Below the pieces are notes generated by a model. It saw nothing but the letters and a program-made list of their open reading frames with translations. It did no database searches and was not told where the DNA came from. DNA of 64,000 nucleotides from Streptomyces curacoi (GTDB lineage Bacteria > Actinomycetota > Actinomycetes > Streptomycetales > Streptomycetaceae): positions 1 through 64,000 of the forward strand of contig NZ_KQ947988.1 of NCBI RefSeq assembly GCF_001513975.1. The letters run 5' to 3'. Both the position numbers and the translations under genes were made by a program. Positions 26,207-35,852 of the stretch are shown piece by piece. Position 1 is the first letter of the stretch; each line of letters starts with the position of its first letter.

Positions 26207-28015
26207 TTACTTGACGTACAGGCGGCGCGGGTCGACGCCGGCGATGATGTCGTCGTAGACGAGGCCGCCGATCTTGGATCCGGCGATCTGGGTCTGCTTG
26301 TAGTACGCGGTCGGGACGACGTTGACGACGTCCTTCACCAGGTACTCGTTGAGCTTGTTCCACTCCTCGGCGGCCTTGACCGGGTCGGTGATCTTGTTGA
26401 TCCGGTCGATCTCGCTGTTGACCTTGGAGTCGTTGACCTGCGAGTAGTTCTGGGCGCCCTCGGCGATCGCCCGTCCGTCGTACAGCGGCGGGATCACGGT
26501 CGAGGCGGACGGCCAGTCGGCACCCCACGCGGTGTGGAAGATGTCGTAGTTGTTGTCCAGCTTGCTGACCTGGTCGTAGTAGGTCTCGGCCGGGATCTCC
26601 TGGCGCTGGACGTCGAAGCCGGCCTTCTCCAGGCCCGCCGCCATGGCGGTGGAGTACTGCTGGCCCTCGGGCGTGTTGATGTAACCGAAGGTCAGCTTCA
26701 TACCGGTCTTGCCGGCCTCCTCCAGGAGCTTCTTCGCCTTGGCCGGGTCACCGGCGGGCTTCTTCTTCTTGCCCCACGGGTCGAAGGACGGGTCGTAGCC
26801 GCTGACGGTCGGGCTGATGATGCCGCCCGCGACCTCCATCGCGTCGGTGCCGCCGTAGGCCCGCACGAACGGCGTGACCGGGAGGGCGTAGGCGATGGCC
26901 TTGCGGACCTTGATGTCCTTCATCTCCGGGTGGGCCAGGTTGATGTTCATCTGGCCGACGTACGGCTGGTAGCCGCCGACCGTGCGCGACTTCAGCTTCG
27001 GGTCGTTCAGGACCTTGGAGAGGTTGCCCGCGTCGACGGCGTTGCTGAAGCTGACGCCCGTCCGGTCGCTGCCGCTGTCGGCGAGGAGGGCCTTGGTGGA
27101 GTCCTCGTACTGCTGGTTGAAGGTGATGTTGAACCGGTCCACGTACTGGTGCCGCAGCGGGTCGGTGTCCGGGTCCCAGTTCTCGTTCCTGACCAGCACC
27201 ATCGACTTGCCGGACTTGAACTCCTGGATCTTGTACGGCCCGGTCACCACCGGGTCCTTGTCGTACTTCTCCTTGGTGTCGCCCTTCTGGGAGACGATGG
27301 CGTAGCCCGTCATCGCGAGGGCGTACGGCAGGTCGGGGTGCGGCTTCTTGAACTTGAAGACGATCGTCTTCTCGTCCGGCGTCTGAAGGATGCTGTCCGG
27401 CAGGTGCTTGCCCTTGAAGGGGCCGTCCGGCAGCAGCTTGCGGTAGTCGGCGCCCGGAGTGTCGGCCAGCCACTGCTGGATGTAGGGCGGGCCCTGGTTG
27501 ATGAAGGACGCGAACTGCCGCTCGAAGGTGTGGCGGACGTCCGCGGAGGTGATCGGGGAGCCGTCCTCGAACTTGATGCCGTCCTTGAGCGTGTACTTCC
27601 AGGTCTTGCCGCCGTCCGTGGTGGTGCCGGAGTCGGTGGCGAGGTCGCCGACGACCTCGTGCTTCTTGCCGTCGTTGCTGGTCGCCTTGTAGCCGGTGAG
27701 GCCTCTGTGCAGCAACTGGGAGACCGCCATCTCGTCCTGGACGTAGATCTGGCCCGGATCGAGGTGGGCGTAACTGTCGCGGGCCAGCACCGAGATGGTG
27801 CCGCCGGGCTTGGCTCCGGGGACCTCGGCGGCGGGCCCCTTGGAGGCCGCGGCGTCCCCGAACTTGATCGACGCCTGCTGCCGTTCGGCGTTCTCCTTCT
27901 GTTCCTTGTCGTTGGTACTGCCCTTGCTGCCGCCCTCGCTGCAACCGGTCAGCACGAGTGCCCCGGCCGCGAGCACGGAGACTGCGGCGTATACGCGGCG
28001 TCCGCCCCTACTCAT
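26207..28015 (-). CDS. bldKB: Oligopeptide-binding lipoprotein (BldKB candidate)
   Basis: A 602-residue SBP family 5 lipoprotein. A Sec-type signal (VSVLAAGALVLTGC) is followed by a charged linker with KEQKENAERQQ. Mature motifs include KGPAAEVPGAKPGGT, HLDPGQIYVQDEM, DGIKFEDGSPIT and SADVRHTFERQF. It should capture the peptide ligand. The length agrees with what I recall for BldKB (about 600 residues). ATG was taken one codon after a GTG; either is possible. The paralogue near 14-16 kb is 588 residues with a twin-arginine signal. Confidence 0.8.
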   Translation of the reverse strand: MSRGGRRVYAAVSVLAAGALVLTGCSEGGSKGSTNDKEQKENAERQQASIKFGDAAASKGPAAEVPGAKPGGTISVLARDSYAHLDPGQIYVQDEMAVSQLLHRGLTGYKATSNDGKKHEVVGDLATDSGTTTDGGKTWKYTLKDGIKFEDGSPITSADVRHTFERQFASFINQGPPYIQQWLADTPGADYRKLLPDGPFKGKHLPDSILQTPDEKTIVFKFKKPHPDLPYALAMTGYAIVSQKGDTKEKYDKDPVVTGPYKIQEFKSGKSMVLVRNENWDPDTDPLRHQYVDRFNITFNQQYEDSTKALLADSGSDRTGVSFSNAVDAGNLSKVLNDPKLKSRTVGGYQPYVGQMNINLAHPEMKDIKVRKAIAYALPVTPFVRAYGGTDAMEVAGGIISPTVSGYDPSFDPWGKKKKPAGDPAKAKKLLEEAGKTGMKLTFGYINTPEGQQYSTAMAAGLEKAGFDVQRQEIPAETYYDQVSKLDNNYDIFHTAWGADWPSASTVIPPLYDGRAIAEGAQNYSQVNDSKVNSEIDRINKITDPVKAAEEWNKLNEYLVKDVVNVVPTAYYKQTQIAGSKIGGLVYDDIIAGVDPRRLYVK

Positions 28016-28079
28016 CACTCAGTTTCCACCCATCTGTGTGTCACCAGTGCTAAGGAAGTGCCAAGTGCCAACCAGTGCG

Positions 28080-29126
28080 TCAGCGCGCCGTCTTGGGGTC
28101 GAAGGCGTCCCTGACGGAGTCCCCGAGCAGGTTGAACGCAACGATGAAGATGATCATCGAGATGCCCGGGAAGAACATGTAGGTGATGTCGTTCTGCATC
28201 ACGAGCTCGGTGGACGCCTTGGAGAACATCTGCCCCCAGTCCGGCGTCGGTTCGACGATGCCCACGCCGAGGAAGGAGAGCCCCGCCTCGGCGGTCACGA
28301 AGTTGGGGAGCATGTACGTGCCCTGCACGAGGATCGGCGTGACCACGTTCGGCAGGATCTCCTTGCGGATGATCCGCCAGGGCGGGGCCCCGCTGACCTT
28401 GGCCGCCTCGATGAACTCCCGTTCCCTGAGGGCGAGTGTGGTGCCTCTGAGGATCCGCCCGAGGCTCATCCAGCCCAGGAACCACATCACGAGGATGAGG
28501 GCGACCACCCGGACGTAGACGGGGGTCTCGTCGCGCGGGCTGACGAAGAGTGAGACCACGACCGGCATGCTGGCGATGAAGAACAGCTGGGCGGGGAAGG
28601 CGAGGAGGAAGTCGATGACCCGGCTGATCCAGTAGTCCGTCCTGCCGCCGAGATAGCCGGCCGTCACGCCCAGGAGGATCCCGGTGAGCACCGTCGCGAG
28701 CGTGACCGCGACCGAGATCCCGAGTGACGTGCGGATGCCGTACAGCAGCTTGGTGAAGACGTCGTAGCCGTTGCCCGGTTCCAGGCCGAACCAGAACTCG
28801 CCGCTGATCCCGCCGTTGGGCTGCACCGGCACGCCCGCGCTGTCGAACAGCTCGGGGCGTTCGTCGGCGTACACCGTGTACGGGTCCTTGCCGTACAGCC
28901 AGGAGATCACCGGGGCGAGCAGGCCGATCAGGAAGAAGAAGATGACGACGTAGGCGGAGATCACGCCGGTGCGGTCGCGTTTGAAGCGGATCCACATCAG
29001 CTGGCCGGGGGACCGGCCGACGAGCTCTGCGTCCCCGGCCTTCGCCTTCTTCGGCTCTTCGCCGTCGACGACGACCGAGGCGCCGCCGCCCTCGACGCCG
29101 GGAGGACTGTCGATAGGACTTGTCAC
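28080..29126 (-). CDS. bldKA: Oligopeptide ABC permease, DppC type (BldKA candidate)
   Basis: A 348-residue permease and the first gene of its operon. A soluble N-terminal stretch of about 40 residues leads to [19 protein letters not shown] and the first helix. The external loop has QPNGGISGEFWFGLEP; the EAA loop is EAAKVSGAPPWRIIRKEILP; the end is DAFDPKTAR. GTG start chosen (weak GGACGA upstream); a longer in-frame start exists 51 nt earlier. Confidence 0.8.
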   Translation of the reverse strand: MTSPIDSPPGVEGGGASVVVDGEEPKKAKAGDAELVGRSPGQLMWIRFKRDRTGVISAYVVIFFFLIGLLAPVISWLYGKDPYTVYADERPELFDSAGVPVQPNGGISGEFWFGLEPGNGYDVFTKLLYGIRTSLGISVAVTLATVLTGILLGVTAGYLGGRTDYWISRVIDFLLAFPAQLFFIASMPVVVSLFVSPRDETPVYVRVVALILVMWFLGWMSLGRILRGTTLALREREFIEAAKVSGAPPWRIIRKEILPNVVTPILVQGTYMLPNFVTAEAGLSFLGVGIVEPTPDWGQMFSKASTELVMQNDITYMFFPGISMIIFIVAFNLLGDSVRDAFDPKTAR

Positions 29127-29595
29127 AGTTCGTCCGTTTCGCAGGTGTGGGTATGCCAAACCGGGGCATGCGGGCAATCCGCAGCCGGACGCGCGTAGTT
29201 GAACGGCTGGACTAAGCCGTCGACGACTTCCTCATGGGACTGTCCTCCTCGTGACTCAACACAGTTCACCGACAGGAGGGGGTGTTACGACTCATCCTCC
29301 GACACCCCTGACGGAGGATCAGGCACCCCCTGGTGCTCGCGAGTCGGCGCCGTCCCCACGGCGCGAGACCCATTGACCCGAGCGGTTGCCGCTAACTATC
29401 TGCCATGCGCCAACTACCGACCACCGTCTTTAAATCTCAATTCAGTCACAGCTGCCGCGTAGACCTTCCAAAATCCGGACAAAGTGTTGGCGCCAAGAAC
29501 GTCGCGAAACGGACGTGTTACCTGGCTATCGGGCGAGGATCTCCGCATTTCGGACACGAGGTCGGTTCTCGGCCACCCAAAAACGGCTTGCAAAA
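29127..29595. promoter_or_regulatory. Upstream region of the bldK candidate operon
   Basis: About 470 nt without a gene between typA and the bldKA candidate; AT-richer than flanking coding DNA in its right half. It contains a CCTCCG/CGGAGG inverted repeat (about 29297-29318) and several T/A-rich stretches, but I could not pick a convincing promoter or operator by eye. Confidence 0.35.
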
Positions 29596-29630
29596 AGCCC
29601 GGGCTCCCCCATGACGGGGGAGCCCGGGCT
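29596..29630 (-). terminator. Rho-independent terminator of typA
   Basis: A perfect 15-bp GC-rich stem (AGCCCGGGCTCCCCC and complement) with a 5-nt loop, followed on the minus strand by TTTTT, right after the typA stop codon. A classic intrinsic terminator. Confidence 0.9.
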
Positions 29631-29644
29631 CAAATGTCCGATAC

Positions 29645-31552
29645 TCAGCCGTGCTTGGCGCGGCTCGCGGCGCGGGCGCGCTCGCGGGCGTCCAGGTTCA
29701 CCTTGCGGATGCGAACCGCCTCCGGGGTCACTTCGACGCACTCGTCGTCACGGCAGAACTCCAGGGACTGCTCCAGCGACAGCTTGCGCGGCGGAACGAT
29801 CGACTCGGCCACATCGGCCGTGGACGACCGCATGTTGGTGAGCTTCTTCTCCTTGGTGATGTTGACGTCCATGTCGTCGGAGCGCGAGTTCTCACCGATG
29901 ATCATGCCCTCGTACACCTCGGTGCCCGGCTCGACGAACAGCACGCCGCGCTCCTGGAGGTTCGTCATCGCGAACGCGGTGACGGCACCGGCGCGGTCGG
30001 CGACCAGCGAGCCGTTGTTACGGGTCTGGAGAGCGCCGAACCAGGGCTCGTGGCCCTCGTGGATGGAGTGGGCGATACCCGTACCACGCGTCTGGGTCAG
30101 GAACTCGGTCCGGAACCCGATGAGACCACGGGAGGGCACGACGAACTCCATGCGCACCCAGCCGGAGCCGTGGTTGGACATGTTGTCCATACGGCCCTTG
30201 CGCACACCCATGAGCTGCGTGACGGCGCCCATGTGCTCCTCGGGCACGTCGATGGTCATGCGCTCGACGGGCTCGTAGACCTTGCCGTCGACGTCCTTCG
30301 TCACGACCTGCGGCTTGCCGACGGTGAGCTCGTAGCCCTCCCGGCGCATGGTCTCGACGAGGATGGCGAGCGCGAGCTCACCGCGGCCCTGGACCTCCCA
30401 GGCGTCGGGACGGTCGGTCTCAAGGACGCGGAGGCTGACGTTACCGATCAGCTCGCGGTCGAGGCGGTCCTTGACCTGACGGGCGGTCACCTTGCGGTCC
30501 TTGACGGCCGCCTTCGCGTCGGCGCCCTTGCCGGTGCCGCCGCGGCCGACCAGCGGGGAGGTGTTGGTGCCGATGGTCATCGAGATCGCGGGCTCGTCGA
30601 CCGTGATCAGCGGCAGCGGGACCGGGTTCTCGGTGTCGGCCAGGGTCTCGCCGATCATGATGTCGGGGATACCGGCGACGGCACAGATGTCACCGGGGCC
30701 CGCCTTCTCGGCCGGCTTGCGGGTGAGCGCCTCGGTCATCATCAGCTCGGAGATCCGCACATTGCTGACGGACCCGTCGCGCTTGAGCCACGCGACCGTC
30801 TGGCCCTTCTTCAGCTCGCCCTGGTGCACACGGAGCAGGGCGATACGGCCGAGGAAGTTGTCGGCGTCGAGGTTCGTCACATGCGCCTGGAGCGGGGCGC
30901 CCTCGTCGTAGGTCGGGGCCGGGATGTGCTCCAGGATGGTCGAGAAGAACGGCTCCAGGCTGGTGGAGTCGGTGGGGACCGTCCCGTCCTCGGGCTTGGT
31001 CAGGGAGGCGATGCCGTCCCGGCCACAGGCGTAGACGATCGGGAACTCGATCTGCTCCTCGTCGGCGTCCAGGTCGAGGAAGAGGTCGTAGGTCTCGTTG
31101 ACGACCTCGTCGATACGGGCGTCCGGCCGGTCCGTCTTGTTGATGCACAGGATGATCGGCAGCCGGGCCTGCAGCGCCTTGCGCAGCACGAAGCGGGTCT
31201 GCGGCAGCGGCCCCTCGGAGGCGTCGACGAGCAGGACGACCCCGTCGACCATCGACAGACCACGCTCGACCTCGCCACCGAAGTCGGCGTGGCCGGGGGT
31301 GTCGATGATGTTGATGGTGATCGGGTCCCCGCCGTCCTTGGGGTGATACTTCACCGCCGTGTTCTTGGCGAGGATCGTGATGCCCTTCTCACGCTCCAGG
31401 TCGTTCGAGTCCATCATGCGATCGTCGACCTGGTCGAGCTGGTGGGCGGCGAAGGCACCGGCCTGCTTCAGCATGCCGTCGACGATGGTGGTCTTGCCGT
31501 GGTCGACGTGGGCGACGATGGCGACGTTGCGGATGTCGTGGCGCGTGGCCAT
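29645..31552 (-). CDS. typA: Translational GTPase TypA/BipA
   Basis: A 635-residue ribosome-associated GTPase. G1 is AHVDHGKTT, switch region [14 protein letters not shown]3 [15 protein letters not shown]4 NKTDRPDAR; then the EF-G-like domains II, III and V and the BipA-specific C-terminal domain. Family length is about 610-640. It acts on the 70S/50S ribosome in stress adaptation and subunit assembly. ATG ([11 protein letters not shown]) was chosen; a 95-codon extension upstream has no coding character. Its own terminator follows and separates it from the bldK candidate operon. Confidence 0.95.
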   Translation of the reverse strand: MATRHDIRNVAIVAHVDHGKTTIVDGMLKQAGAFAAHQLDQVDDRMMDSNDLEREKGITILAKNTAVKYHPKDGGDPITINIIDTPGHADFGGEVERGLSMVDGVVLLVDASEGPLPQTRFVLRKALQARLPIILCINKTDRPDARIDEVVNETYDLFLDLDADEEQIEFPIVYACGRDGIASLTKPEDGTVPTDSTSLEPFFSTILEHIPAPTYDEGAPLQAHVTNLDADNFLGRIALLRVHQGELKKGQTVAWLKRDGSVSNVRISELMMTEALTRKPAEKAGPGDICAVAGIPDIMIGETLADTENPVPLPLITVDEPAISMTIGTNTSPLVGRGGTGKGADAKAAVKDRKVTARQVKDRLDRELIGNVSLRVLETDRPDAWEVQGRGELALAILVETMRREGYELTVGKPQVVTKDVDGKVYEPVERMTIDVPEEHMGAVTQLMGVRKGRMDNMSNHGSGWVRMEFVVPSRGLIGFRTEFLTQTRGTGIAHSIHEGHEPWFGALQTRNNGSLVADRAGAVTAFAMTNLQERGVLFVEPGTEVYEGMIIGENSRSDDMDVNITKEKKLTNMRSSTADVAESIVPPRKLSLEQSLEFCRDDECVEVTPEAVRIRKVNLDARERARAASRAKHG

Positions 31553-31998
31553 ATTGCGGCGTACTCCCGGAGTGGTGAGGACGGCTCTCGCGTACATCTG
31601 TGTTACGCGGGCCCTGCCGGGCTGGACACGCCACGGCCTCACCCCATGGTACGTGGCCGCTCCCGATGGGGCTCGCCGGGATACGTCGGTGCAGGTGGGG
31701 ACCCCTTTTGGGGTGCCGTGCGCGGTGGATTCCGCCGGAAGCGGCGTCTCCGCCCCGGGCCTTTGCCCACCCACCACCCGACTCGGTCGGCCAGGAGGCT
31801 GGACTCGAAAGGCCACACAGCGCCGGTTCCCACCCACAGGGGCTCGCGACTCGGCGGGCGGTCACTTCCCGGCGCCGGCCGCGTCTTTCAGCCCGTCCGG
31901 CGTTTGAGGACGAGGCCCCTTCAGGGCCGAAGCGGGGGTCTGGGGGCCGCAGGCCCCCAGGGGACGGGAATGGGTAGGGGCGGCGGGGGCGAGGAACG
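31553..31998. other. Intergenic region with a Streptomyces-type dispersed repeat
   Basis: About 446 nt without a gene. The part 31890-31970 contains GCCCGTCCGGCGTTTGAGGA followed by a GGGTCTGGGGGCC hairpin (stem 31940-31948 with 31952-31960). This combination I recognise as a repeat that recurs downstream of many Streptomyces genes. It would end transcription of the lipoprotein gene to its right. The rest is GC-rich without features. Confidence 0.5.
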
Positions 31999-34332
31999 TC
32001 AGTTGGACGACGGGGGCGCCGACGGCCTCGTGCCCTTCTTCAGGAAGCCCATGTCCTCGTACACCGGCGTCCCGAATCCGAAGGCCCCCGCGTTCGCGAC
32101 GTTCCTCTTCGCCGCCGTCAGCTGAGGGCGCTGGTACAGCGGAATCGACCCGGCCGCCGCCCAGATGCGGGAGTCCGCCTTGCGGATCAGGTTGCGGGCC
32201 TCGGACTCGTCGAGCGTGGCGATCGCCTGGTCGAAGAGCTGGTCGACCTGGTCGGTGCCGACCCGCGTGTAGTTCTGCTCGACGTTCAGGGAGCCGTCGG
32301 CGGCCGGGACCGGCTTGGCGTAGATGGGGCGGGCGTCGGTGGCGGGGTAGGCGGAGGTGGGCCAGGAGTAGAGGGCGAGATCGTACTGGCCGGACGCGAT
32401 GTGGTCCTTGAAGTAGCTCTGGTCGGAGACCTTGGTGATCTCGGTGCGGATACCCACCCGCTCCAGCATGAGGCCGATCCGGTCCGCCACGGTGCGCAGC
32501 GTCTGCGAGCCCTCCCCCGACGGCACCACGAACCGCAGCGACAGCGGCTTGCCGTTCTTGGCCAGCGGCCGGGCCGCCGCGCCCGCCGGTGCGGCGGTGC
32601 CCCGGGGGGCGTACGCGCCGGGCGCCCCGCCCTGCTGCGGCAGCTGCTTGGTGCCGTACTGCTTGCCGTCGTGGGCGAGGTTCTCCCCTGTGCGGCCCTC
32701 GTCGCCGCCGTCCGCCTTGTTGTCCTCCCCGACGATGTACGTCCCGTCGTCCCCGCCCGCCGACTCCGACTCCTTCTCGCCTTTCTCCGCCTTCTCAGAC
32801 TTCTCCGGCTTCTTCTCCTCTTTCTCCGCCTTCTCGCCCTTCTCCTTCTCGCCCTTCTCGCCCTTCTCGCCCTTCTCGCCCTTCTCGCCGTTCCCGGTCT
32901 TCCCGCCACTCTCGTCTTTCTCGGCCTTATCGGCCTTCTTCCCCTCCGCCCCCGCCGCCTTCTCCCCCTTCTTGCCTTCCTCCCCCTTCTCCCCCTTCGC
33001 CGCCTTCTCGGCGTCCCCGCCCTCCTTGATCGCCCCACCCCGCACCCAACCCGCATCCGCGAGCAACGCCTGTGCCTCCGCGGTGTCCGGCTCCCCGATC
33101 GCACCGCTGTTGTCCGCGTACGCGGCCTGGCCGGACAGCGCCAGATGGCTGCCGACCGGCTCGGCGGGCAGGCCGAGCGGGGCGAGGACCAGCTTCGCCA
33201 GCTCCTCGCGGTCGATCGCGCGCGCCACGGCCCGCCGTACCCGCTCGTCGGCGAGCGGCCCGTCGGCGCCGTTGAGGGCGAGCTGGGTGTACGCCGGTTC
33301 CAGGGACTTGCGCACCTCGAAGCCCCGGAACGCCGCCTCGTCCCGCAGCTGCTCGGGGGTCTTCTTGCGCCGGTCCGGGCCCATCAGCGGCGTACCGGAG
33401 GCGCTGGCGCCGGCACTGACGCCGGCACCAGTGGTCGCGGGGCGGGGAGGCGCGGCGAGCGCGATGCGCCGGGCCGCGGTGGGGTCGATCTCGGCCAGGT
33501 CGAGCCGCCCGGCGGCCAGCTCGGCGGCCCGCTGGTCGCGCGGCACGGCCCGCAGCACGATCTCGTTCAGCTTGGCCCGCTGCCCCCACCAGCGCGGATT
33601 GCGGGTGAGCCGGATCTCGTCGTCCTTGCGGTCGATTTTCTTCACGGCGAACGGCCCGGCACTGACCTTCAGCTTCCGCCGCGCCCCGTCGTTGAACGAG
33701 TCCGGCGTGCCCATGACCTCCTTCGGGTACAGCGGCGAGAACAGCGACCGCCAGTCGGCGTACGGCTGCCCGAAGGTGACCCGCACTTCCAGGTCGTTGT
33801 CACCGCGCTCGATCTTCTCGATCCGGTCGTACCCGGCGTTGCGGGCGGTCCAGTAGGCGCTGTCCTTGCCGGACAGGGCCCGCCACTGGGCGGCGAAGTC
33901 GGCGGCGCCGATCTCGCGGCCGTCGCTCCAGACGGCCTGCTGGTTGAGCTTGTACAGGACGACCTGCTTGGGCTCGGTCTCGACGATCTTGGCGGACTCC
34001 AGGTAGTCCGGATTGCGCTCCGGCCGCCCGCTCTGGTCGAGCCGGAACATCGACGGCAGGGTGGCCTGCGCGATCCGGGTCGTGGTGGCGTCGGCGTCCG
34101 ACTGGAAGGTGTTCAGCGTCTCGGGTACGGCGTCCACGGCCCACCGCAGCGTGCCGCCCTCGGCGATCTGGGCCCGGCCGGCCGGGGCGATGTCCTGCCC
34201 GGCCAGCGGCTTCCCGGCCGGGTCGGGGTCGCTGCATCCGGCGAGGACGGAGACCGCGAGCCCACCCGCAGTGAGGTAGGCGACAGAGCGCATGACCGCG
34301 CGAGAGGGCCTGGATCCGATGCCGTGGGACAT
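31999..34332 (-). CDS. Orphan oligopeptide-binding lipoprotein with Lys/Gly/Glu-rich insert
   Basis: A 777-residue SBP family 5 lipoprotein, about 200 residues longer than its relatives here. The signal ends in the lipobox VLAGC. The binding domain is split by a low-complexity insert (about residues 430-535) made of repeated GEKGEKGEKGEK and KAEKEEKK units, then resumes at PLSLRFVVPSGEGSQTL. The insert lies before the second lobe, so it is probably a flexible, highly charged loop. No permease or ATPase genes are attached; it may serve one of the nearby importers or act in signalling. ATG with GGAGG 9 nt upstream was chosen. Confidence 0.85.
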   Translation of the reverse strand: MSHGIGSRPSRAVMRSVAYLTAGGLAVSVLAGCSDPDPAGKPLAGQDIAPAGRAQIAEGGTLRWAVDAVPETLNTFQSDADATTTRIAQATLPSMFRLDQSGRPERNPDYLESAKIVETEPKQVVLYKLNQQAVWSDGREIGAADFAAQWRALSGKDSAYWTARNAGYDRIEKIERGDNDLEVRVTFGQPYADWRSLFSPLYPKEVMGTPDSFNDGARRKLKVSAGPFAVKKIDRKDDEIRLTRNPRWWGQRAKLNEIVLRAVPRDQRAAELAAGRLDLAEIDPTAARRIALAAPPRPATTGAGVSAGASASGTPLMGPDRRKKTPEQLRDEAAFRGFEVRKSLEPAYTQLALNGADGPLADERVRRAVARAIDREELAKLVLAPLGLPAEPVGSHLALSGQAAYADNSGAIGEPDTAEAQALLADAGWVRGGAIKEGGDAEKAAKGEKGEEGKKGEKAAGAEGKKADKAEKDESGGKTGNGEKGEKGEKGEKGEKEKGEKAEKEEKKPEKSEKAEKGEKESESAGGDDGTYIVGEDNKADGGDEGRTGENLAHDGKQYGTKQLPQQGGAPGAYAPRGTAAPAGAAARPLAKNGKPLSLRFVVPSGEGSQTLRTVADRIGLMLERVGIRTEITKVSDQSYFKDHIASGQYDLALYSWPTSAYPATDARPIYAKPVPAADGSLNVEQNYTRVGTDQVDQLFDQAIATLDESEARNLIRKADSRIWAAAGSIPLYQRPQLTAAKRNVANAGAFGFGTPVYEDMGFLKKGTRPSAPPSSN

Positions 34333-34687
34333 CACTGCGTACCTCCGGGGAGCGGCTCCCGCCGGTGACAATTAGTGCGTTCTGATCACGTTTGGCGGTA
34401 TTTTGGAGCTGATCAGATCTAAGGCCCTCCACTGAAGAGGAATGGATTCGCCAGCCGGAGCCGACACGGCGGCGGGGGCGCGCAAGCCCACCCGGGCGGA
34501 GCAACGCAACCCCCCGCACTCCCCCGACTCCCCGGCGTACACAGAGCGCGTGCGGGCGCGCGTCGGAGGCGTGCAATCCGCCAATCGCTGCACATGCCTT
34601 CACATCGGCACGTGTGACGCGCAACACTCGCAGGCGCATGAACGTTGCCACCCAGGGCCGAAGGGCCCGCGGAAGTGAGGTCACGTC
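34333..34687. promoter_or_regulatory. Divergent upstream region of the lipoprotein and a 96-residue protein
   Basis: About 355 nt without a convincing gene; a short plus-strand frame here lacks coding character. An AT-rich patch (34375-34440) with TGATCA elements is the likely promoter area for the minus-strand lipoprotein gene. No operator could be defined. Confidence 0.35.
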
Positions 34688-34978
34688 ATGTCCGTGCAAG
34701 ACGACCTGACAGCTGTCCAGCGCTGCCTCGACGACCTGTCCCGGTCCGTGGGCCGCTTGGAGAAGCAGCTCGGTACCGGCGGGCTTGAGATGCGCCGCGT
34801 CCGTACCGACGCCAACCATCTGCGCGAGAGCGTCGCGCTGCTGCGGGACGCGGCCCAGAGCCCCGCCACGCAGCGCAAACCGGAGCTCGTCACCATTCCC
34901 GACACGCCGTACGACGACTCGCTGTGGATCGACACCGACGACGAGGGGCTCGGCGCCCGGGACCGCCGCGCCCCCTGA
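34688..34978 (+). CDS. Small coiled-coil-like hypothetical protein, 96 residues
   Basis: A 96-residue soluble protein, MSVQDDLTAVQRCLDDLSRS at the start, with a heptad-like helix (residues about 1-60: L-x-x-L-x-x-S-V-x-x-L) and an acidic C-terminus (WIDTDDEGLGARD). GTGAGG precedes the ATG. It lies directly before the succinate dehydrogenase genes, 31 nt from the first, and may be cotranscribed. I recall similar proteins at this place in Streptomyces but no function. Confidence 0.6.
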   Translation: MSVQDDLTAVQRCLDDLSRSVGRLEKQLGTGGLEMRRVRTDANHLRESVALLRDAAQSPATQRKPELVTIPDTPYDDSLWIDTDDEGLGARDRRAP

Positions 34979-35009
34979 ACCCTCCCCCCGACCCGACCGG
35001 AGTCATGCA

Positions 35010-35831
35010 TTGGCCACTGGTACGGAACCACATCTGAACAGCGGCGGCGTACACACCGGTACGCGCGCCGCGATCGCCGCCCCGCATCTGCGGACCGACC
35101 GCTGGTGGCTGGCCCCGGCCGCCACCGCGGCCGGTCTGCTGGCCTTCGTCGTGTACTCGACGTGGCGGGCCTTCGCCAACGCGGACTACTACGCGGCGCC
35201 GTACGTCTCCCCGTTCTACTCGCCCTGTCTGGCCGAGAACTGCGAGCCCATGCGCGCCGGGCCGAACTGGGACCTGTTCGGGAGCTGGTGGGGCGTCTCC
35301 CCCGCGATCATCATCCTGATCTTCCCGCTCGGCTTCCGCCTGACCTGCTACTACTACCGCAAGGCCTACTACCGCGGCTTCTGGATGTCGCCCCCGGCCT
35401 GCGCGGTGGCGGAGCCGCACAAGAAGTACACCGGTGAGACCCGCTTCCCGCTGGTCCTGCAGAACATCCACCGGTACTTCTTCTACGCCGCGATCCCGGT
35501 CGCCGGGATCCTGACGTACGACACGGTGCTCGCCTTCCGCGACGAGAACTACGAGTGGGGCCACATGGGCCTCGGCACGCTCGTCTTCCTCGTCAACATC
35601 GTGCTGATCTGGGCGTACACCCTCTCCTGTCACTCCTGCCGGCACATCGTCGGCGGCAAGCTCAAACACTTCTCCAAGCACCCGGTGCGCTACCGGATGT
35701 GGCAGTGGGTCGGGAAGCTCAACGCCCGTCACATGCTGCTCGCCTGGACGTCGCTGGTGAGCGTGGCGCTCGCCGACTTCTACGTCTATCTCGTCGCGTC
35801 CGGGGTCTTCGACGATCCGCGCTTCTTCTAA
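35010..35831 (+). CDS. Sdh1-type succinate dehydrogenase membrane anchor subunit
   Basis: A 273-residue protein with about five membrane helices (WLAPAATAAGLLAFVVYS, IIILIFPLGFRLTCYYY, FFYAAIPVAGILTY, LGTLVFLVNIVLIWAY, AWTSLVSVALADFYVYLV). It anchors SdhA/SdhB and transfers electrons to menaquinone. The length and the order anchor, A, B match the mycobacterial Sdh1 system (Rv0249c-Rv0247c) as I recall. TTG start: GGAG lies 7 nt before it and no in-frame ATG is available nearby. Conserved Cys (CLAENCEP, CHSCRH) are notable. Confidence 0.8.
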   Translation: MATGTEPHLNSGGVHTGTRAAIAAPHLRTDRWWLAPAATAAGLLAFVVYSTWRAFANADYYAAPYVSPFYSPCLAENCEPMRAGPNWDLFGSWWGVSPAIIILIFPLGFRLTCYYYRKAYYRGFWMSPPACAVAEPHKKYTGETRFPLVLQNIHRYFFYAAIPVAGILTYDTVLAFRDENYEWGHMGLGTLVFLVNIVLIWAYTLSCHSCRHIVGGKLKHFSKHPVRYRMWQWVGKLNARHMLLAWTSLVSVALADFYVYLVASGVFDDPRFF

Positions 35832-35852
35832 TCGTGAGTGGGGACTGAACTG

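Noticed and set aside
31553..31865. 95-codon N-terminal extension of TypA
   Set aside because: TypA proteins start at the [10 protein letters not shown] region; the extension has no coding character.
34442..34678. Short plus-strand frame before the 96-residue protein
   Set aside because: Lies in a promoter region, no ribosome site, codon pattern not coding-like.
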